Source: Aurantiacibacter zhengii
GTDB lineage: Bacteria > Pseudomonadota > Alphaproteobacteria > Sphingomonadales > Sphingomonadaceae
Direction of reading: 5' to 3'
Assembly (NCBI RefSeq): GCF_003584125.1
Contig: NZ_QXFL01000004.1
Coordinates: forward strand, 1-64,000
Length of the DNA: 64,000 nt
The notes beneath the pieces are model-generated. The model saw only the letters and a program-made list of their open reading frames with translations, was not told the origin of the DNA and did no database searches. Each line of letters starts with the position of its first letter. Within the stretch, counting starts at the first letter, position 1. Position numbers and translations under genes: made by a program. Shown here one piece after another: positions 19,164-29,195 of this stretch.

Positions 19164-20321
19164 GGCGACAAGATTCCTTCACTCCGCAATACGGCACCGT
19201 CCGGCTGGAGAATGCGCTGGGCAGCCTGGCGCAATCGCGTTATTGCCAGTGAAGGCTTCCAGTCGTTCGCCGCGCGGATGCCCCTGTTGCGCCCGGTCGC
19301 ACGGCGCAGGGCATCGGCGCTCTTCGATCTGCTGGCGGGCTTCACCTATACCCAGACGCTGCTCGCCTTCGTGGAAAGCGGGATGCTCGAGCTGCTTGGC
19401 GAGGGTCCGTGTGCACTGGAGCGCGTGGCCTCCCATACGCAGCTTTCACCAGCCGCGACCGAGCGGCTCGTCCGCGCTGCCGCAGCCCTGGACCTGGCAG
19501 AAGAGGTGGCGCCGGGCTGGTGGACCCTGGGCCAGCAGGGCGCCGCGCTCAGCAGCAATGCCGGTGCGCTGGCGATGGTGCGCCATCATGCGCTGCTCTA
19601 TGCCGACCTTACCGATCCGCTCGCCCTGCTGCGGCAGGATCGGGAGGAACCCACGAAGCTCAGCGAATTCTGGCGCTATGCCGCCCGCGAGGACCCGGCA
19701 GCGCAGGGGGAGGACGCGGTTTCGCCCTATTCGCAATTGATGGCTACTTCGCAGGCGATGGTCGCACGCGAAGTGCTAGCGGCCTACGATTTCGACCGCC
19801 ACGCATCGGTACTGGATATCGGTGGTGGCCATGGGGTCTTCCTGAAAGCTCTCGCGCACAGGTTCCCGCGTCCCCGACTGGGTTTGATGGACCTTCCGGG
19901 CGTGATCGACGGTGCGCGCCGCAACTGCGCGGACCTTGCCGATGCCGGGCGTGTCGAATTCCACCCCGGCAGCTTTTCCGCGGACCCGATTCCCGGTGGG
20001 TACGACTGCATTACGCTTGTGCGCATACTGCATGACCACGATGACGAACCGGTGGTCCGGCTGCTGTCCGCAATCAGGAAAGCGCTCGCGCCGGGCGGCC
20101 GCCTGGTGATTGCAGAACCGATGTCCGGGACTCGCGGTGCCGAGGCCATGGGCGACGCCTATTTCGGCCTGTATCTCTGGGCCATGCGCTCCGGACGGCC
20201 CCGCACCAGGCAGGAGATCGGCAGCTTGCTGAAAGCTGCGGGATTCCCCGGCTTTCGCCTTGTGCGCACGTCCCAGCCGGTGGTCACATCTCTCATCGTC
20301 ACCTCTGCTTTACACACCTAA
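19161..20321 (+). CDS. crtF: hydroxyneurosporene O-methyltransferase CrtF
   Basis: SAM-dependent methyltransferase that O-methylates hydroxylated acyclic carotenoids, two steps after CrtC. The 386 residues hold an N-terminal dimerisation/helix region and a Rossmann-like domain with the SAM motif LDIGGGHGVFLKAL at about residue 218. The ATG at 19161-19163 is proposed because MGDKIPSLRN leads into the family region, but it overlaps the operator and has no ribosome-binding site. A later ATG at 19212 (MRWAAWRNRV) is possible. Confidence 0.9.
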   Translation: MGDKIPSLRNTAPSGWRMRWAAWRNRVIASEGFQSFAARMPLLRPVARRRASALFDLLAGFTYTQTLLAFVESGMLELLGEGPCALERVASHTQLSPAATERLVRAAAALDLAEEVAPGWWTLGQQGAALSSNAGALAMVRHHALLYADLTDPLALLRQDREEPTKLSEFWRYAAREDPAAQGEDAVSPYSQLMATSQAMVAREVLAAYDFDRHASVLDIGGGHGVFLKALAHRFPRPRLGLMDLPGVIDGARRNCADLADAGRVEFHPGSFSADPIPGGYDCITLVRILHDHDDEPVVRLLSAIRKALAPGGRLVIAEPMSGTRGAEAMGDAYFGLYLWAMRSGRPRTRQEIGSLLKAAGFPGFRLVRTSQPVVTSLIVTSALHT

Positions 20322-20362
20322 GTGTCATTGTGATTTGACACTTTATTCAAGATGTCTAATGT
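20297..20362 (+). promoter_or_regulatory. bchC promoter with PpsR operator over the -35 element
   Basis: TGTCATTGTGATTTGACA (20323-20340) is a perfect TGT-N12-ACA box. Its right end is TTGACA (20335-20340), which with TAATGT (20357-20362, spacing 16) makes a sigma70-like promoter. A weaker box CGT-N12-ACA lies at 20297-20314, exactly 8 bases upstream, the tandem spacing described for PpsR sites in Rhodobacter. The bchC ATG is about 70 bases downstream. Confidence 0.75.
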
Positions 20363-20430
20363 AAAGCTGCGCCAAAGCCTCTCTAGGCTGTGGCACCGAG
20401 ACATGAACCGAAGGGAGGTCGGCTCGGAAA

Positions 20431-21366
20431 ATGGATGCAATGGCAGTCATTATGGAAGGACCGCGGCAGATCGCCGTCAAGTCGCTGGCGCTCAAGCCGG
20501 TCGGCCCTTCCGATGTCGTCGTTGAAATCCTCTGGAGCGGCATCAGTTCGGGCACGGAAAAGCTGCTGTGGAGCGGCGACATGCCGAACTTTCCCGGCAT
20601 GGGTTATCCGCTGGTCCCCGGTTACGAATCGGTAGGCCGCGTGGTCGATGCAGGCTCTGAAGTCAGCGATCGGATCGGTGACTGGGTATTCGTGCCGGGC
20701 TCCACCTGTTTTGCCGACGCGCGGGGCCTGTTCGGCGGCTCCGCCCAGCGCCTTATCGTCCCCTCGGCGCGCGCATTCCCCGTTTCCGAGTCGCTGGGTT
20801 CCGACGGGGTGCTATTTGCTCTCGCCGCCACCGCGCACCATGCGCTGGCGGGCGGCGATCCGCCGGACCTGATCGTCGGTCACGGCGTGCTTGGCCGGCT
20901 GCTGGCCCGCATGACCATGGCCATGGGCGCGCCCGCGCCGGTGGTGTGGGACAACAAGCCGTGCCGCCGTGAAGGCGCGAGCGGGTACGATGTCATCGCC
21001 CCCAAGGACGACGACCGGCGCGACTACCGCGCCATCTACGATGTCAGCGGTTATGCGGACGGCGTGGACACCCTAGTCGGGAAGCTGGCGCACGGCGGTG
21101 AGATTGTGCTCGCAGGCTTCTATTCCAACCGCATCAACTTCGCCTTCGCGCCCGCCTTCCAGAGGGAGGCACGCCTGCGCGTTGCCGCCGAATGGCGGGC
21201 TCAAGACCTGCCCGCCACACGCGCGCTTATCGAAAGCGGCGCGCTCGACCTTACTGGCCTCGTATCGGACATCAGGCCCGCTGCGGATGCGTCAGGTGCC
21301 TACCGCAAGGCCCTGCTCGAGCCGGAATGCCTGAAAATGGTTCTCGATTGGAGCGCAAGCGCATGA
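20431..21366 (+). CDS. bchC: 3-hydroxyethyl bacteriochlorophyllide a dehydrogenase BchC
   Basis: NAD-dependent medium-chain dehydrogenase-like enzyme that oxidises the 3-hydroxyethyl group to 3-acetyl, a late step in bacteriochlorophyll a synthesis. The 311 residues start with MDAMAVIMEGPRQ, followed by the SGISSGTEKLLWSG and VPGYESVGRVV blocks typical of BchC. The gene leads a bchC-X-Y-Z operon, and its TGA overlaps the bchX ATG. Confidence 0.94.
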   Translation: MDAMAVIMEGPRQIAVKSLALKPVGPSDVVVEILWSGISSGTEKLLWSGDMPNFPGMGYPLVPGYESVGRVVDAGSEVSDRIGDWVFVPGSTCFADARGLFGGSAQRLIVPSARAFPVSESLGSDGVLFALAATAHHALAGGDPPDLIVGHGVLGRLLARMTMAMGAPAPVVWDNKPCRREGASGYDVIAPKDDDRRDYRAIYDVSGYADGVDTLVGKLAHGGEIVLAGFYSNRINFAFAPAFQREARLRVAAEWRAQDLPATRALIESGALDLTGLVSDIRPAADASGAYRKALLEPECLKMVLDWSASA

Positions 21367-22361
21367 ACATGCTCGATACCCAAGCAAGCAATGACCATGC
21401 CCTGCGGGAGGAGGCGGCGATAGAGCCGGACCCCGTCCACACCGGCGAAGTGAAATCCGAAACGCAGATCATCGCGATCTACGGCAAGGGCGGTTCGGGC
21501 AAGAGCTTCGCGCTCTCCAACCTCAGCTACATGATGGCCCAGCAGGGCAAGCGCGTGCTGCTGATCGGCTGCGATCCCAAGTCCGACACCACCAGCTTGC
21601 TGTTCGGCGGAAAAAATTGCCCGACCATCATCGAAACCAGCTCGGCCAAGAAACTCGCGGGCGAGGAAGTGACCATCGAAGATGTCTGCTTCCAGCGCGA
21701 CGGTGTGTTCGCAATGGAACTGGGCGGCCCCGAAGTGGGTCGCGGCTGCGGTGGGCGCGGCATCATCCACGGCTTTGAACTGCTGGAGAAGCTGGGCTTC
21801 CACGAATGGGGCTTCGACTACGTGCTGCTCGATTTCCTGGGCGACGTGGTCTGCGGCGGCTTCGGCCTGCCGATTGCCCGCGACATGTGCCAGAAGGTGA
21901 TCGTCGTCGGGTCGAACGACATGCAGTCGCTCTACGTTGCGAACAACGTGTGCAAGGCGGTGGAATACTTCCGCAAGATGGGCGGCAACGTGGGCGTTGC
22001 CGGCATGATCATCAACAAGGATGACGGTACCGGCGAGGCGCAGGCTTTTGCCGACGCGGTCGACATTCCGGTGCTGACTTCCATCCCGGCCAACGAGGAT
22101 ATCCGCCGCAAATCGGCGAATTACCAGATCATCGGAACGTCCGGCAGCGAATGGGCGAGCCTGTTCGAGGAACTGGCGGAGAATGTCGCCAAGGCTCCTC
22201 CGCAGCAGCCCAGGCCGCTGGAACAGGACGGCTTGCTGGACCTGTTCACGCCAGAAGAAACGGGCGGCAACGTCCAGCTGGTGCCCGCCACCCAGGCAGA
22301 CATGCGCGGCGGTTCTTTCGAACCCAAGCCCTCGCTCGAGGTGATCTATGACGAGGTGTAG
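21363..22361 (+). CDS. bchX: chlorophyllide a reductase iron protein BchX
   Basis: ATP-dependent electron donor of chlorophyllide a reductase, a NifH-like dimer with a bridging 4Fe-4S cluster. The 332 residues contain the P-loop GKGGSGKS at about residue 43, a GCDPKSDTT switch, and two conserved cysteines in GRGCGGRG and DVVCGGFG that ligate the cluster. The ATG overlaps the bchC stop (ATGA). BchX reduces the C7-C8 bond of chlorophyllide together with BchY and BchZ. Confidence 0.96.
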   Translation: MNMLDTQASNDHALREEAAIEPDPVHTGEVKSETQIIAIYGKGGSGKSFALSNLSYMMAQQGKRVLLIGCDPKSDTTSLLFGGKNCPTIIETSSAKKLAGEEVTIEDVCFQRDGVFAMELGGPEVGRGCGGRGIIHGFELLEKLGFHEWGFDYVLLDFLGDVVCGGFGLPIARDMCQKVIVVGSNDMQSLYVANNVCKAVEYFRKMGGNVGVAGMIINKDDGTGEAQAFADAVDIPVLTSIPANEDIRRKSANYQIIGTSGSEWASLFEELAENVAKAPPQQPRPLEQDGLLDLFTPEETGGNVQLVPATQADMRGGSFEPKPSLEVIYDEV

Positions 22362-22400
22362 CGCGCTTTCCCCCGTTCCCCCGACGGGATTCCAGGCGGA

Positions 22401-23924
22401 ATGACCGATCTCGGCTCCCCTGTCCGTGAACGCGACACGTTCGACCTTGGCGGGGCCGAAAGCGGTGGGTGTTCCAGCGGCGATACGCTGAAGGATGCCG
22501 CGCGCAAGGCGGGCAAGAGCGAAGTGCTCGACCGCTACGAGAAGGATTATCCGGTCGGCCCGCACGACCAGCCGCAAAGCATGTGCCCCGCATTCGGGTC
22601 GCTGCGCGTGGGCCTGCGCATGCGGCGCACCGCTACCGTCCTTTCGGGAAGCGCCTGCTGCGTCTACGGCCTGACCTTCACCAGCCATTTCTACGGTGCA
22701 CGGCGGACGGTGGGCTACGTCCCCTTCAGTTCCGAAACGCTCGTCACCGGCAAGCTGTTCGAAGATATCAAGGAAGCCGTCGAAGGCCTTGCCGATCCTG
22801 AAAATTACGATGCCATCATCGTCACCAATCTCTGCGTCCCCACCGCCAGCGGCGTTCCGCTGCGACTGCTGAAGAAGCAGATCAACGGTGTGCGCATCAT
22901 CGGCATAGACGTTCCTGGCTTCGGCATTCCAACCCATGCCGAGGCCAAGGACGTTCTGGCGGGCGCCATGCTCGCCTACGCGCGCGAGGAGGCCTCTGCC
23001 GGGCCCGTCGCCGCACCAAGGGAGCGATCGGACAGGCCCACGGTGACTCTCCTCGGCGAGATGTTCCCCGCTGACCCGGTAGGCATCGGCATGCTGCTGG
23101 AGCCCCTGGGCCTCGCGGCCGGTCCGGTCGTCCCGACGCGCGAATGGCGTGAACTCTATTCCGCGCTCGATTGCGCCGCAGTCGCCGCGATCCATCCATT
23201 CTACACCGCCAGCATCCGCGAATTCCAGGGTGCCGGACGGCCTGTAATCGGATCTGCGCCCGTGGGTGCGGAGGGGACGGCGGCGTGGCTCGACGCTATC
23301 GGCTCGGCCTGCGGTATCAAGCAAGAAACGGTCGATAACGCAAAGGACCGCTTTGTCGCCGCCATCCGTGGCGCGCTCGCCGCCAACCCCATCCGTGGGC
23401 GGATAACCGTTGCGGGATACGAAGGGTCGGAACTGCTGGTGGCGCGGCTGCTGGTAGAGAGCGGGGCCGAGGTGCCTTACGTCGGCACGGCCTGTCCGCG
23501 GACTCAGTGGTCCGACCCGGATCGCGAATGGCTGGAGGCAAAGGGTGTCCGCATCCAGTACCGCGCCAGCCTGGAGCAGGACATCGCTGCGGTCGACGAA
23601 TTCAAGCCCGATCTTGCCATCGGCACCACGCCGGTCGTCCAGCACGCCAAGCAGAAAGCCATTCCGGCGCTCTATTTCACCAACCTGATTTCTGCCCGCC
23701 CCCTGATGGGTCCGGCAGGTGCAGGCAGCCTGGCGCAGGTCATCAACGGCGCGCTGGCCAACCGCGAACGCTTTGCCGCGATGGAGGAATTTTTCGGCGA
23801 TGTCGGCAGCGGGGACAATGCGGGCATCTGGGAAAACACGCCGGTCGCGCATCCCAAGTTCAAGCAGAAGTATGCCGCCCAGAACGAGGCCGCACGCAAG
23901 GCGGCAGAGGCGGTGGGATCATGA
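22401..23924 (+). CDS. bchY: chlorophyllide a reductase subunit BchY
   Basis: NifD/K-like catalytic subunit of chlorophyllide a reductase. The 507 residues include the conserved [11 protein letters not shown] and [18 protein letters not shown] blocks, which carry cluster-ligating cysteines, and the [16 protein letters not shown] block. The MDC start ATG is at 22401, 39 bases after bchX. The end overlaps the bchZ ATG by 4 bases. Confidence 0.95.
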   Translation: MTDLGSPVRERDTFDLGGAESGGCSSGDTLKDAARKAGKSEVLDRYEKDYPVGPHDQPQSMCPAFGSLRVGLRMRRTATVLSGSACCVYGLTFTSHFYGARRTVGYVPFSSETLVTGKLFEDIKEAVEGLADPENYDAIIVTNLCVPTASGVPLRLLKKQINGVRIIGIDVPGFGIPTHAEAKDVLAGAMLAYAREEASAGPVAAPRERSDRPTVTLLGEMFPADPVGIGMLLEPLGLAAGPVVPTREWRELYSALDCAAVAAIHPFYTASIREFQGAGRPVIGSAPVGAEGTAAWLDAIGSACGIKQETVDNAKDRFVAAIRGALAANPIRGRITVAGYEGSELLVARLLVESGAEVPYVGTACPRTQWSDPDREWLEAKGVRIQYRASLEQDIAAVDEFKPDLAIGTTPVVQHAKQKAIPALYFTNLISARPLMGPAGAGSLAQVINGALANRERFAAMEEFFGDVGSGDNAGIWENTPVAHPKFKQKYAAQNEAARKAAEAVGS

Positions 23925-25366
23925 CCCTTGTTCTCGATCACGATCGCGCAGGCGGCTACTGGGGCGCAGTCTATGTCTTCACTGCGGTGAAGGGATTGCA
24001 GGTGGTGATCGACGGCCCCGTGGGCTGCGAGAACCTGCCGGTCACCAGCGTGCTCCATTACACAGACGGCCTGCCCCCGCACGAACTGCCCATCGTCGTC
24101 ACCGGCCTGGGCGAGGAAGAGCTGGGCAAGACCGGCACCGAAGGCGCGATGAAACGCGCGTGGAAAACGCTGGATCCGGATCTTCCCGCAGTCGTCGTCA
24201 CCGGCTCCATCGCGGAGATGATCGGCGGCGGCGTGACGCCGGAAGGCACCAATATCAAGCGCTTCCTGCCGCGCACGATCGACGAGGACCAGTGGGAATG
24301 CGCCGACCGCGCGCTGTCCTGGCTGTGGACCGAATTCGGGCCGAAGAAAGTGCCCGCGATCAAGCCGGTGCGCGAAGGCGAAAAGCCGCGCGTCAATATC
24401 CTTGGCCCAGCCTACGGCATATTCAACATGGCGAGCGACCTCGCCGAAATCCGCCGCCTGGTGGAGGGGATCGGGGCAGAAGTGAACCTCGTGTTCCCGC
24501 TGGGCACGCACCTCGCCGAAATTCGCCAGCTTGCCAATGCGCAGGCGAACGTCTGCCTGTACCGCGAATACGGGCGCAACCTTTCGGAGCTGATGGAACG
24601 GCCCTATTTCCAGGCGCCGGTCGGCCTCTCCTCCACCACGGCTTTCCTGCGCGCATTGGGCAAGGAACTGGGCCTCGATCCCGAACCCTTCATCACGCGC
24701 GAGAAGCACACCACGATCAAGCCGCTGTGGGATTTGTGGCGCTCCGTCACGCAGGATTTCTTCGGCACGGCAAGCTTCGGCATTGTCGCCAACGAAACCT
24801 ATGCCCGCGGCATCCGGCACTTCCTGGAAACGGACATGGGCCTGCCTTGCGCTTTCGCCTTCTCGCGCTCTGCCGGGGTGAAGCCGAAGAACGAGGATGT
24901 GCGCGCCGCCATCCATGCCAACCCGCCGCTGGTGGTGTTCGGCAGCTATAACGAGCGGATGTACATGGCCGAGTGCGGGGCGCGCGGCACCTACATTCCC
25001 GCAAGCTTCCCCGGCGCGGCGATCCGCCGCCACACCGGTACGCCGTTCATGGGCTATTCCGGCGCGACGTACCTGGTGCAGGAGGTGTGCAATGCGCTGT
25101 TCGACGCGCTGTTCCACATCCTGCCACTTGGCACCGATCTCGACCGGATAGACCCCACGCCAGCGCGCGCGCGGCAGGAACTGCCGTGGGACGAGGATGC
25201 CAAGACGCGGCTCGACCAGCTGATCGAAGCGCAGCCCGTCCTTATCCGCATCTCCGCCGCGAAGCGCCTGCGCGATGCGGCAGAGCGCGCAGCGCGACGT
25301 GCAGGCGACGAGCGCGTGAGCGCCGATCACCTCGCCGACGCCCTTCTCGAAGGCCAGCGCTCGTGA
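23921..25366 (+). CDS. bchZ: chlorophyllide a reductase subunit BchZ
   Basis: Second NifD/K-like subunit of chlorophyllide a reductase. The 481 residues start with [20 protein letters not shown], and the [15 protein letters not shown] block carries a cluster cysteine. A C-terminal helical tail with [14 protein letters not shown] follows, as in other BchZ proteins. The ATG overlaps the bchY stop. Its own stop is followed at once by the puf region. Confidence 0.95.
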   Translation: MTLVLDHDRAGGYWGAVYVFTAVKGLQVVIDGPVGCENLPVTSVLHYTDGLPPHELPIVVTGLGEEELGKTGTEGAMKRAWKTLDPDLPAVVVTGSIAEMIGGGVTPEGTNIKRFLPRTIDEDQWECADRALSWLWTEFGPKKVPAIKPVREGEKPRVNILGPAYGIFNMASDLAEIRRLVEGIGAEVNLVFPLGTHLAEIRQLANAQANVCLYREYGRNLSELMERPYFQAPVGLSSTTAFLRALGKELGLDPEPFITREKHTTIKPLWDLWRSVTQDFFGTASFGIVANETYARGIRHFLETDMGLPCAFAFSRSAGVKPKNEDVRAAIHANPPLVVFGSYNERMYMAECGARGTYIPASFPGAAIRRHTGTPFMGYSGATYLVQEVCNALFDALFHILPLGTDLDRIDPTPARARQELPWDEDAKTRLDQLIEAQPVLIRISAAKRLRDAAERAARRAGDERVSADHLADALLEGQRS

Positions 25367-25491
25367 GCGCGCCTGTCACTTTCGCCCGGACCACCACCGG
25401 GACACGCCATCCTCGCGGATTTCTCCTCGAGGGTACTCGCCGGGGCCGTGCGCCCCTCGCAACCAAAGCAAGACTGGAGAAAACGCTATGA
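25363..25491 (+). CDS. possible 42-residue leader-type ORF bridging bchZ and pufB
   Basis: A GTG-initiated frame starts on the bchZ stop (GTGA) and ends on the pufB start (ATGA), so both ends have coupling overlaps. The product is basic, rich in Arg and Thr, with no membrane helix and therefore not PufQ-like. Other frames here are also open because of high GC, so chance is quite possible. No Shine-Dalgarno is obvious. Confidence 0.2.
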   Translation: MSAPVTFARTTTGTRHPRGFLLEGTRRGRAPLATKARLEKTL

Positions 25492-25643
25492 GTGATCCCG
25501 ATGATCGCCTCGGGCTGAGGACATACCTCACCCCGGAAGAAGCGAAGGAATTCCACAAGCTCTTCATGGGCAGCTTCCTCGGCTTCACCGCGGTGGCAGT
25601 GGTGGCACACATCCTCGTTTGGGTGTGGCGTCCCTGGCTCTGA
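25488..25643 (+). CDS. pufB: light-harvesting complex 1 beta subunit
   Basis: A 51-residue inner-antenna polypeptide that binds bacteriochlorophyll around the reaction centre. It has the [17 protein letters not shown] amphipathic start, one membrane helix (about residues 27-45), the bacteriochlorophyll-ligating histidine in VVAHILVW (His41), and the WRPWL end typical of LH1 beta. The ATG follows a GGAGAAAA ribosome-binding site. No pufQ is found upstream. Confidence 0.95.
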   Translation: MSDPDDRLGLRTYLTPEEAKEFHKLFMGSFLGFTAVAVVAHILVWVWRPWL

Positions 25644-25724
25644 TGCCAACCTCGCAGGCAGCGTCCGAACGGCCACAGGGCCAGAGCGGCGCGGCCAGGA
25701 CAAACTAGAACAAGGAAAAGTACC

Positions 25725-25898
25725 ATGTGGAGAACTTGGCTTATTTTCGATCCGCGAAGGGCGTTGGTGGCACTGTTCATCTTCCTCTTCGTGCTGGCAC
25801 TGGTGATTCATTTCATCCTGCTCAGCACCGACACCTACAACTGGCTCGACGGCCCCAATTCGGCGCAAGGCGCCATGGTCGTCGAGACCACCGGCTAA
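25725..25898 (+). CDS. pufA: light-harvesting complex 1 alpha subunit
   Basis: A 57-residue LH1 alpha polypeptide. It opens with [14 protein letters not shown], spans the membrane once (about residues 14-34), and has the pigment-ligating histidine in [10 protein letters not shown] (His29), then the TDTYNWLDG tail. The start has an AAGGAAAAG ribosome-binding site. It lies 81 bases after pufB and is followed by a strong hairpin before pufL. Confidence 0.95.
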   Translation: MWRTWLIFDPRRALVALFIFLFVLALVIHFILLSTDTYNWLDGPNSAQGAMVVETTG

Positions 25899-25917
25899 GC
25901 ACACCGGATTTGCGAGG

Positions 25918-25939
25918 GGCGGCGGCTGCGGCCGTCGCC
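25918..25939 (+). promoter_or_regulatory. strong mRNA hairpin between pufA and pufL
   Basis: GGCGGCGGC-tgcg-GCCGTCGCC forms a 9-bp stem with one G-U pair and a 4-base loop. A second, weaker stem at about 25968-25988 ends in the G-rich stretch that forms the pufL ribosome-binding site. In Rhodobacter a pufA-pufL hairpin stabilises the upstream LH1 mRNA and sets the LH1 to reaction-centre ratio; the same role is inferred here. Confidence 0.6.
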
Positions 25940-25999
25940 GGCTCACCCCGGTTGGCATCTTTTTAGGCCCGTCGCCCTGCGGCGGGGGAGGATAAGGCT

Positions 26000-26824
26000 A
26001 TGGCGCTCCTGAGTTACGAGCGGAAATATCGCGTGCGCGGTGGCACACTGATCGGTGGTGACCTGTTCGACTTCTGGGTGGGGCCGTTCTACGTCGGCTT
26101 CTTCGGAGTGGTAACGGCGATCTTCGCCACACTCGGTACGCTTCTTATCTTCTATGCGGCTTCGCAGGGGCCCACCTGGAATCCCTGGCTGATATCCATC
26201 GCCCCGCCAGACCTGAGCCACGGCCTTGGCTTCGCGCCTCTCAAGGAAGGCGGGTTCTGGCAGGTCATCACGGTCTGCGCGATAATCTCCTTCACCGCAT
26301 GGGCGCTGCGCGAGGTGGAAATATGCCGCAAGCTGGGCATGGGCTATCATGTGCCCGTCGCCTTTGGCGTGGCCATCTTCGCCTATGTCTCGCTGGTGGT
26401 GATCCGCCCAGTCCTTCTGGGAGGGTGGCATTTCGGCTTTCCGTACGGCATTTTCAGCCACCTCGACTGGGTATCCAACACAGGATACCAGTACCTGCAT
26501 TTCCATTACAATCCGGCGCACATGCTGGCGGTGAGCTTCTTCTTCACCACCGCGCTGGCGCTGGCATTGCACGGCTCGCTCGTCCTTTCGGCGGTCAACC
26601 CGGCCCCGGGTGAGGATGTGAAGAGCCCCGAATACGAAGACACCTTCTTCCGCGACCTCATTGGCTATTCCATCGGCACGCTGGGCATTCACCGCCTGGG
26701 CCTGCTGCTGGCGCTCAACGCCGGCTTCTGGAGCGCGGTCTGCATCATCATCAGCGGCCCGCTGTGGACCAAGGGCTGGCCTGAATGGTGGACCTGGTGG
26801 CTCAACCTGCCGATCTGGTCCTGA
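26000..26824 (+). CDS. pufL: photosynthetic reaction centre L subunit
   Basis: Type-II reaction-centre core subunit that binds the special pair, a bacteriopheophytin and a quinone with PufM. The 274 residues show five membrane helices. The conserved histidine-rich region [20 protein letters not shown] and the later AHMLAVSF and LALHGS histidines supply pigment and non-haem iron ligands. The GGGGGAGGA ribosome-binding site overlaps a weak hairpin. Confidence 0.97.
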   Translation: MALLSYERKYRVRGGTLIGGDLFDFWVGPFYVGFFGVVTAIFATLGTLLIFYAASQGPTWNPWLISIAPPDLSHGLGFAPLKEGGFWQVITVCAIISFTAWALREVEICRKLGMGYHVPVAFGVAIFAYVSLVVIRPVLLGGWHFGFPYGIFSHLDWVSNTGYQYLHFHYNPAHMLAVSFFFTTALALALHGSLVLSAVNPAPGEDVKSPEYEDTFFRDLIGYSIGTLGIHRLGLLLALNAGFWSAVCIIISGPLWTKGWPEWWTWWLNLPIWS

Positions 26825-26838
26825 GGGGAGATAACACG

Positions 26839-27813
26839 ATGGCGCGCTATCAGAACATTTTCACCCAGGTCCAGCTGCGCTCGGCACACGAGATGGGCAT
26901 TGCCCTTCCCGTCGGTGACGAGGACCGCAGCGGCGGAACCACTTTCAACCACTGGGCGGGCATCATCGGCCAGGCGCAGATCGGGCCGATCTATCTTGGC
27001 TGGCTGGGCGTTGCCTCGCTGCTCTGCGGGTTTCTGGCGTTCGAGATCATCGGCCTGAACATGCTGGCATCCGTCAACTGGGACCCGATCCAGTTCGTTC
27101 GCCAGCTGCCCTGGCTGGCGCTGGAACCTCCGGGCCCGCAATACGGCTTCACCCCCTTCGTGCCGCTGGCCGAAGGCGGCTGGTGGATCCTGGCCGGCAT
27201 GATGCTGACAGCCTCCGTCTTGCTGTGGTGGGTGCGGACATATCGCCGCGCCCGTGCGCTGGGCATGGGCACGCACGTTGCCTGGGCATTCCTGGCCGCC
27301 ATCTGGCTGTTCCTGGTGCTGGGCGTCATCCGTCCCGGTTTCATGGGCACCTGGGCGGAAGCCGTTCCCTTCGGTATCTTCCCGCACCTGGATTGGACTG
27401 CGGCATTCTCCATCCGGTACGGCAACCTGTTCTACAATCCGTTCCACGCCCTCTCGATCGCGTTCCTCTATGGCTCCACCCTGCTTTTCGCGATGCACGG
27501 GGCCACGATCCTTGCGGTCGGCCGCTACGGCGGGGAGCGCGAGATCGAACAGATCACCGATCGCGGCACCGCGTCGGAGCGCGCCGCGCTGTTCTGGCGC
27601 TGGACGATGGGCTTCAACGCCACGATGGAATCGATCCACCGCTGGGCCTGGTGGTTCGCGGTATTGACCACGCTGACCGGCGGCATCGGCATCCTGCTGA
27701 CAGGCACGGTTGTCGACAACTGGTACCTGTGGGCGCAGGAACACGGCTATGCGCCCAGCTATCCCGACTCCGGGATTGCTGATCCTGCCGGGTTGGGGAG
27801 TATTGTGGAATGA
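26839..27813 (+). CDS. pufM: photosynthetic reaction centre M subunit
   Basis: Partner of PufL in the reaction-centre core. The 324 residues start at [20 protein letters not shown], the usual PufM start, after an AGGGGAG ribosome-binding site 14 bases after pufL. Five helices carry pigment and iron ligands, for example the [21 protein letters not shown] and ALSIAF-LLFAMHG regions and the [11 protein letters not shown] block. The stop overlaps the pufC start by 4 bases. Confidence 0.97.
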   Translation: MARYQNIFTQVQLRSAHEMGIALPVGDEDRSGGTTFNHWAGIIGQAQIGPIYLGWLGVASLLCGFLAFEIIGLNMLASVNWDPIQFVRQLPWLALEPPGPQYGFTPFVPLAEGGWWILAGMMLTASVLLWWVRTYRRARALGMGTHVAWAFLAAIWLFLVLGVIRPGFMGTWAEAVPFGIFPHLDWTAAFSIRYGNLFYNPFHALSIAFLYGSTLLFAMHGATILAVGRYGGEREIEQITDRGTASERAALFWRWTMGFNATMESIHRWAWWFAVLTTLTGGIGILLTGTVVDNWYLWAQEHGYAPSYPDSGIADPAGLGSIVE

Positions 27814-28925
27814 CCCTTCATGGCAATTTGACCCGCAGGCGCCTTCCGCTGGCAGCGCTGGCCGTTCTCGCGGGATCGGCAACCCTGGCCGGGTGCGAGG
27901 TGGCCCCCAAGGTCTCCCAGCAGAACGGCTATCGCGGCACCGGCATGGACCAGATCTATATCTCCGACAGCGAGATCCGCGACGAAGTGCCTGCGCCGCC
28001 CTACGAACTGCCGCCGCCAGGAGGCCAGTCCGCAGGCGAGGTGTACGAGAACGTCCAGGTGCTCTCCAATGTCTCGGTAGACGAATTCAACTACCTGATG
28101 GCGGCGATCACGGAATGGGTCGCGCCCGAGGAGGGCTGCGCCTACTGCCACAACCCGGCCAACATGGCGTCCGACGAGATCTACACCAAGACCGTCGCCC
28201 GCAGCATGATCCAGATGACCCAGAGTGCGAACAACAACTGGTCCGATCACGTGGGTGCCACGGGTGTCACCTGCTGGACCTGCCACCGGGGCAACAACAT
28301 TCCCGAAGCGGTTTGGACACTGCCGGGCGAACCGCAGCGGGGCATCGTGGGCAACCGCAATGGCCAGAACGAACCGGTCAGCAACACCGCCTATTCGTCG
28401 CTGCCCCAGTATGCCGTAGCGCGCTACCTGCTGGGCGAGGTGGAGCCGGAGGATATCCGGGTGGTATCGACCACGATGCACCCCACGCCTGCCAACACGA
28501 TCACCACGATGGAAACGGAATCCAGCTACGCCCTGATGATGCACATGTCGGATTCGCTGGGCGTGAATTGCACCTACTGCCATAACTCACAGTCGTTCTC
28601 GGCCTGGAACATCTCCACGCCGCCGCGCGCCACCGCGTGGCATGGCATCCGCATGGTTCGCAACCTCAACGGCAGCTACATCACGCCGTTGCAGTCCATC
28701 TTCCCGGACAACCGCCTGGGTCCGATGGGCGATCCCTACAAGGTGAATTGCACCACCTGCCACCAGGGGCAGAACAAGCCCATGGGCGGCGTGCAGATGG
28801 TGGCGGACTATCCTGCGCTGCAGTCTCCCCCGCAATCCGGCTGGCGGCCTTCACAGGCGGCGATGGACATGATCATGGGCCCGGCCGCGGACGACACCCA
28901 GAACGGGGTCGAGGCCACCGACTAG
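27810..28925 (+). CDS. pufC: reaction-centre tetrahaem cytochrome c subunit
   Basis: Periplasmic tetrahaem cytochrome that re-reduces the photo-oxidised special pair. The 371 residues begin with a lipoprotein signal peptide whose lipobox cysteine is C29 (TLAGC). Four CxxCH motifs are visible (CAYCH, CWTCH, CTYCH, CTTCH). The ATG overlaps the pufM stop. It ends the pufBALMC operon and converges on the next gene with a 16-base gap, without an obvious terminator. Confidence 0.96.
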   Translation: MTLHGNLTRRRLPLAALAVLAGSATLAGCEVAPKVSQQNGYRGTGMDQIYISDSEIRDEVPAPPYELPPPGGQSAGEVYENVQVLSNVSVDEFNYLMAAITEWVAPEEGCAYCHNPANMASDEIYTKTVARSMIQMTQSANNNWSDHVGATGVTCWTCHRGNNIPEAVWTLPGEPQRGIVGNRNGQNEPVSNTAYSSLPQYAVARYLLGEVEPEDIRVVSTTMHPTPANTITTMETESSYALMMHMSDSLGVNCTYCHNSQSFSAWNISTPPRATAWHGIRMVRNLNGSYITPLQSIFPDNRLGPMGDPYKVNCTTCHQGQNKPMGGVQMVADYPALQSPPQSGWRPSQAAMDMIMGPAADDTQNGVEATD

Positions 28926-28941
28926 AGCGGAAAGATAAGCT

Positions 28942-29190
28942 TCAGCGGCGCATCCGGCGGACAAGGTCGGCCAGGTGCGCCGGGAAGGCCAGGGTCAGCG
29001 GAATTGCCACCCAGTACCATGGCGCGCCTGTCAGCGCCGCGCGTAGTCCCAGCAGGATGAAAGCTGCCGGCAACAGCATCAGCGCCGCGTCCACGGCGCG
29101 GCCGTGCCTGAAGGCCAGCCACAGGAATTCCAGCGCCACCACCGCCAGCACGACATCTACCGCGTGGCCGCTTGCAAAGAATTCATCCAT
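28942..29190 (-). CDS. small membrane protein of the photosynthesis cluster, function unknown
   Basis: An 82-residue protein with two or three hydrophobic helices (about residues 10-26, 34-52 and 57-72) and a basic C-terminus (DLVRRMRR). The ATG is 6 bases after the tspO stop. No family is recognised with certainty. As the last gene of the bchG-bch2-bchP-tspO run it is probably cotranscribed with pigment genes. Confidence 0.7.
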   Translation of the reverse strand: MDEFFASGHAVDVVLAVVALEFLWLAFRHGRAVDAALMLLPAAFILLGLRAALTGAPWYWVAIPLTLAFPAHLADLVRRMRR

Positions 29191-29195
29191 GCTAA

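Noticed and set aside
21300-23852. An 850-codon minus-strand frame over bchX and bchY
   Set aside because: Antisense to two certain genes with no family pattern of its own; long shadow frames are expected at this GC content.
25367-25487. A pufQ gene between bchZ and pufB
   Set aside because: No membrane-spanning product of about 70 residues is encoded; only the short basic frame noted as low confidence.
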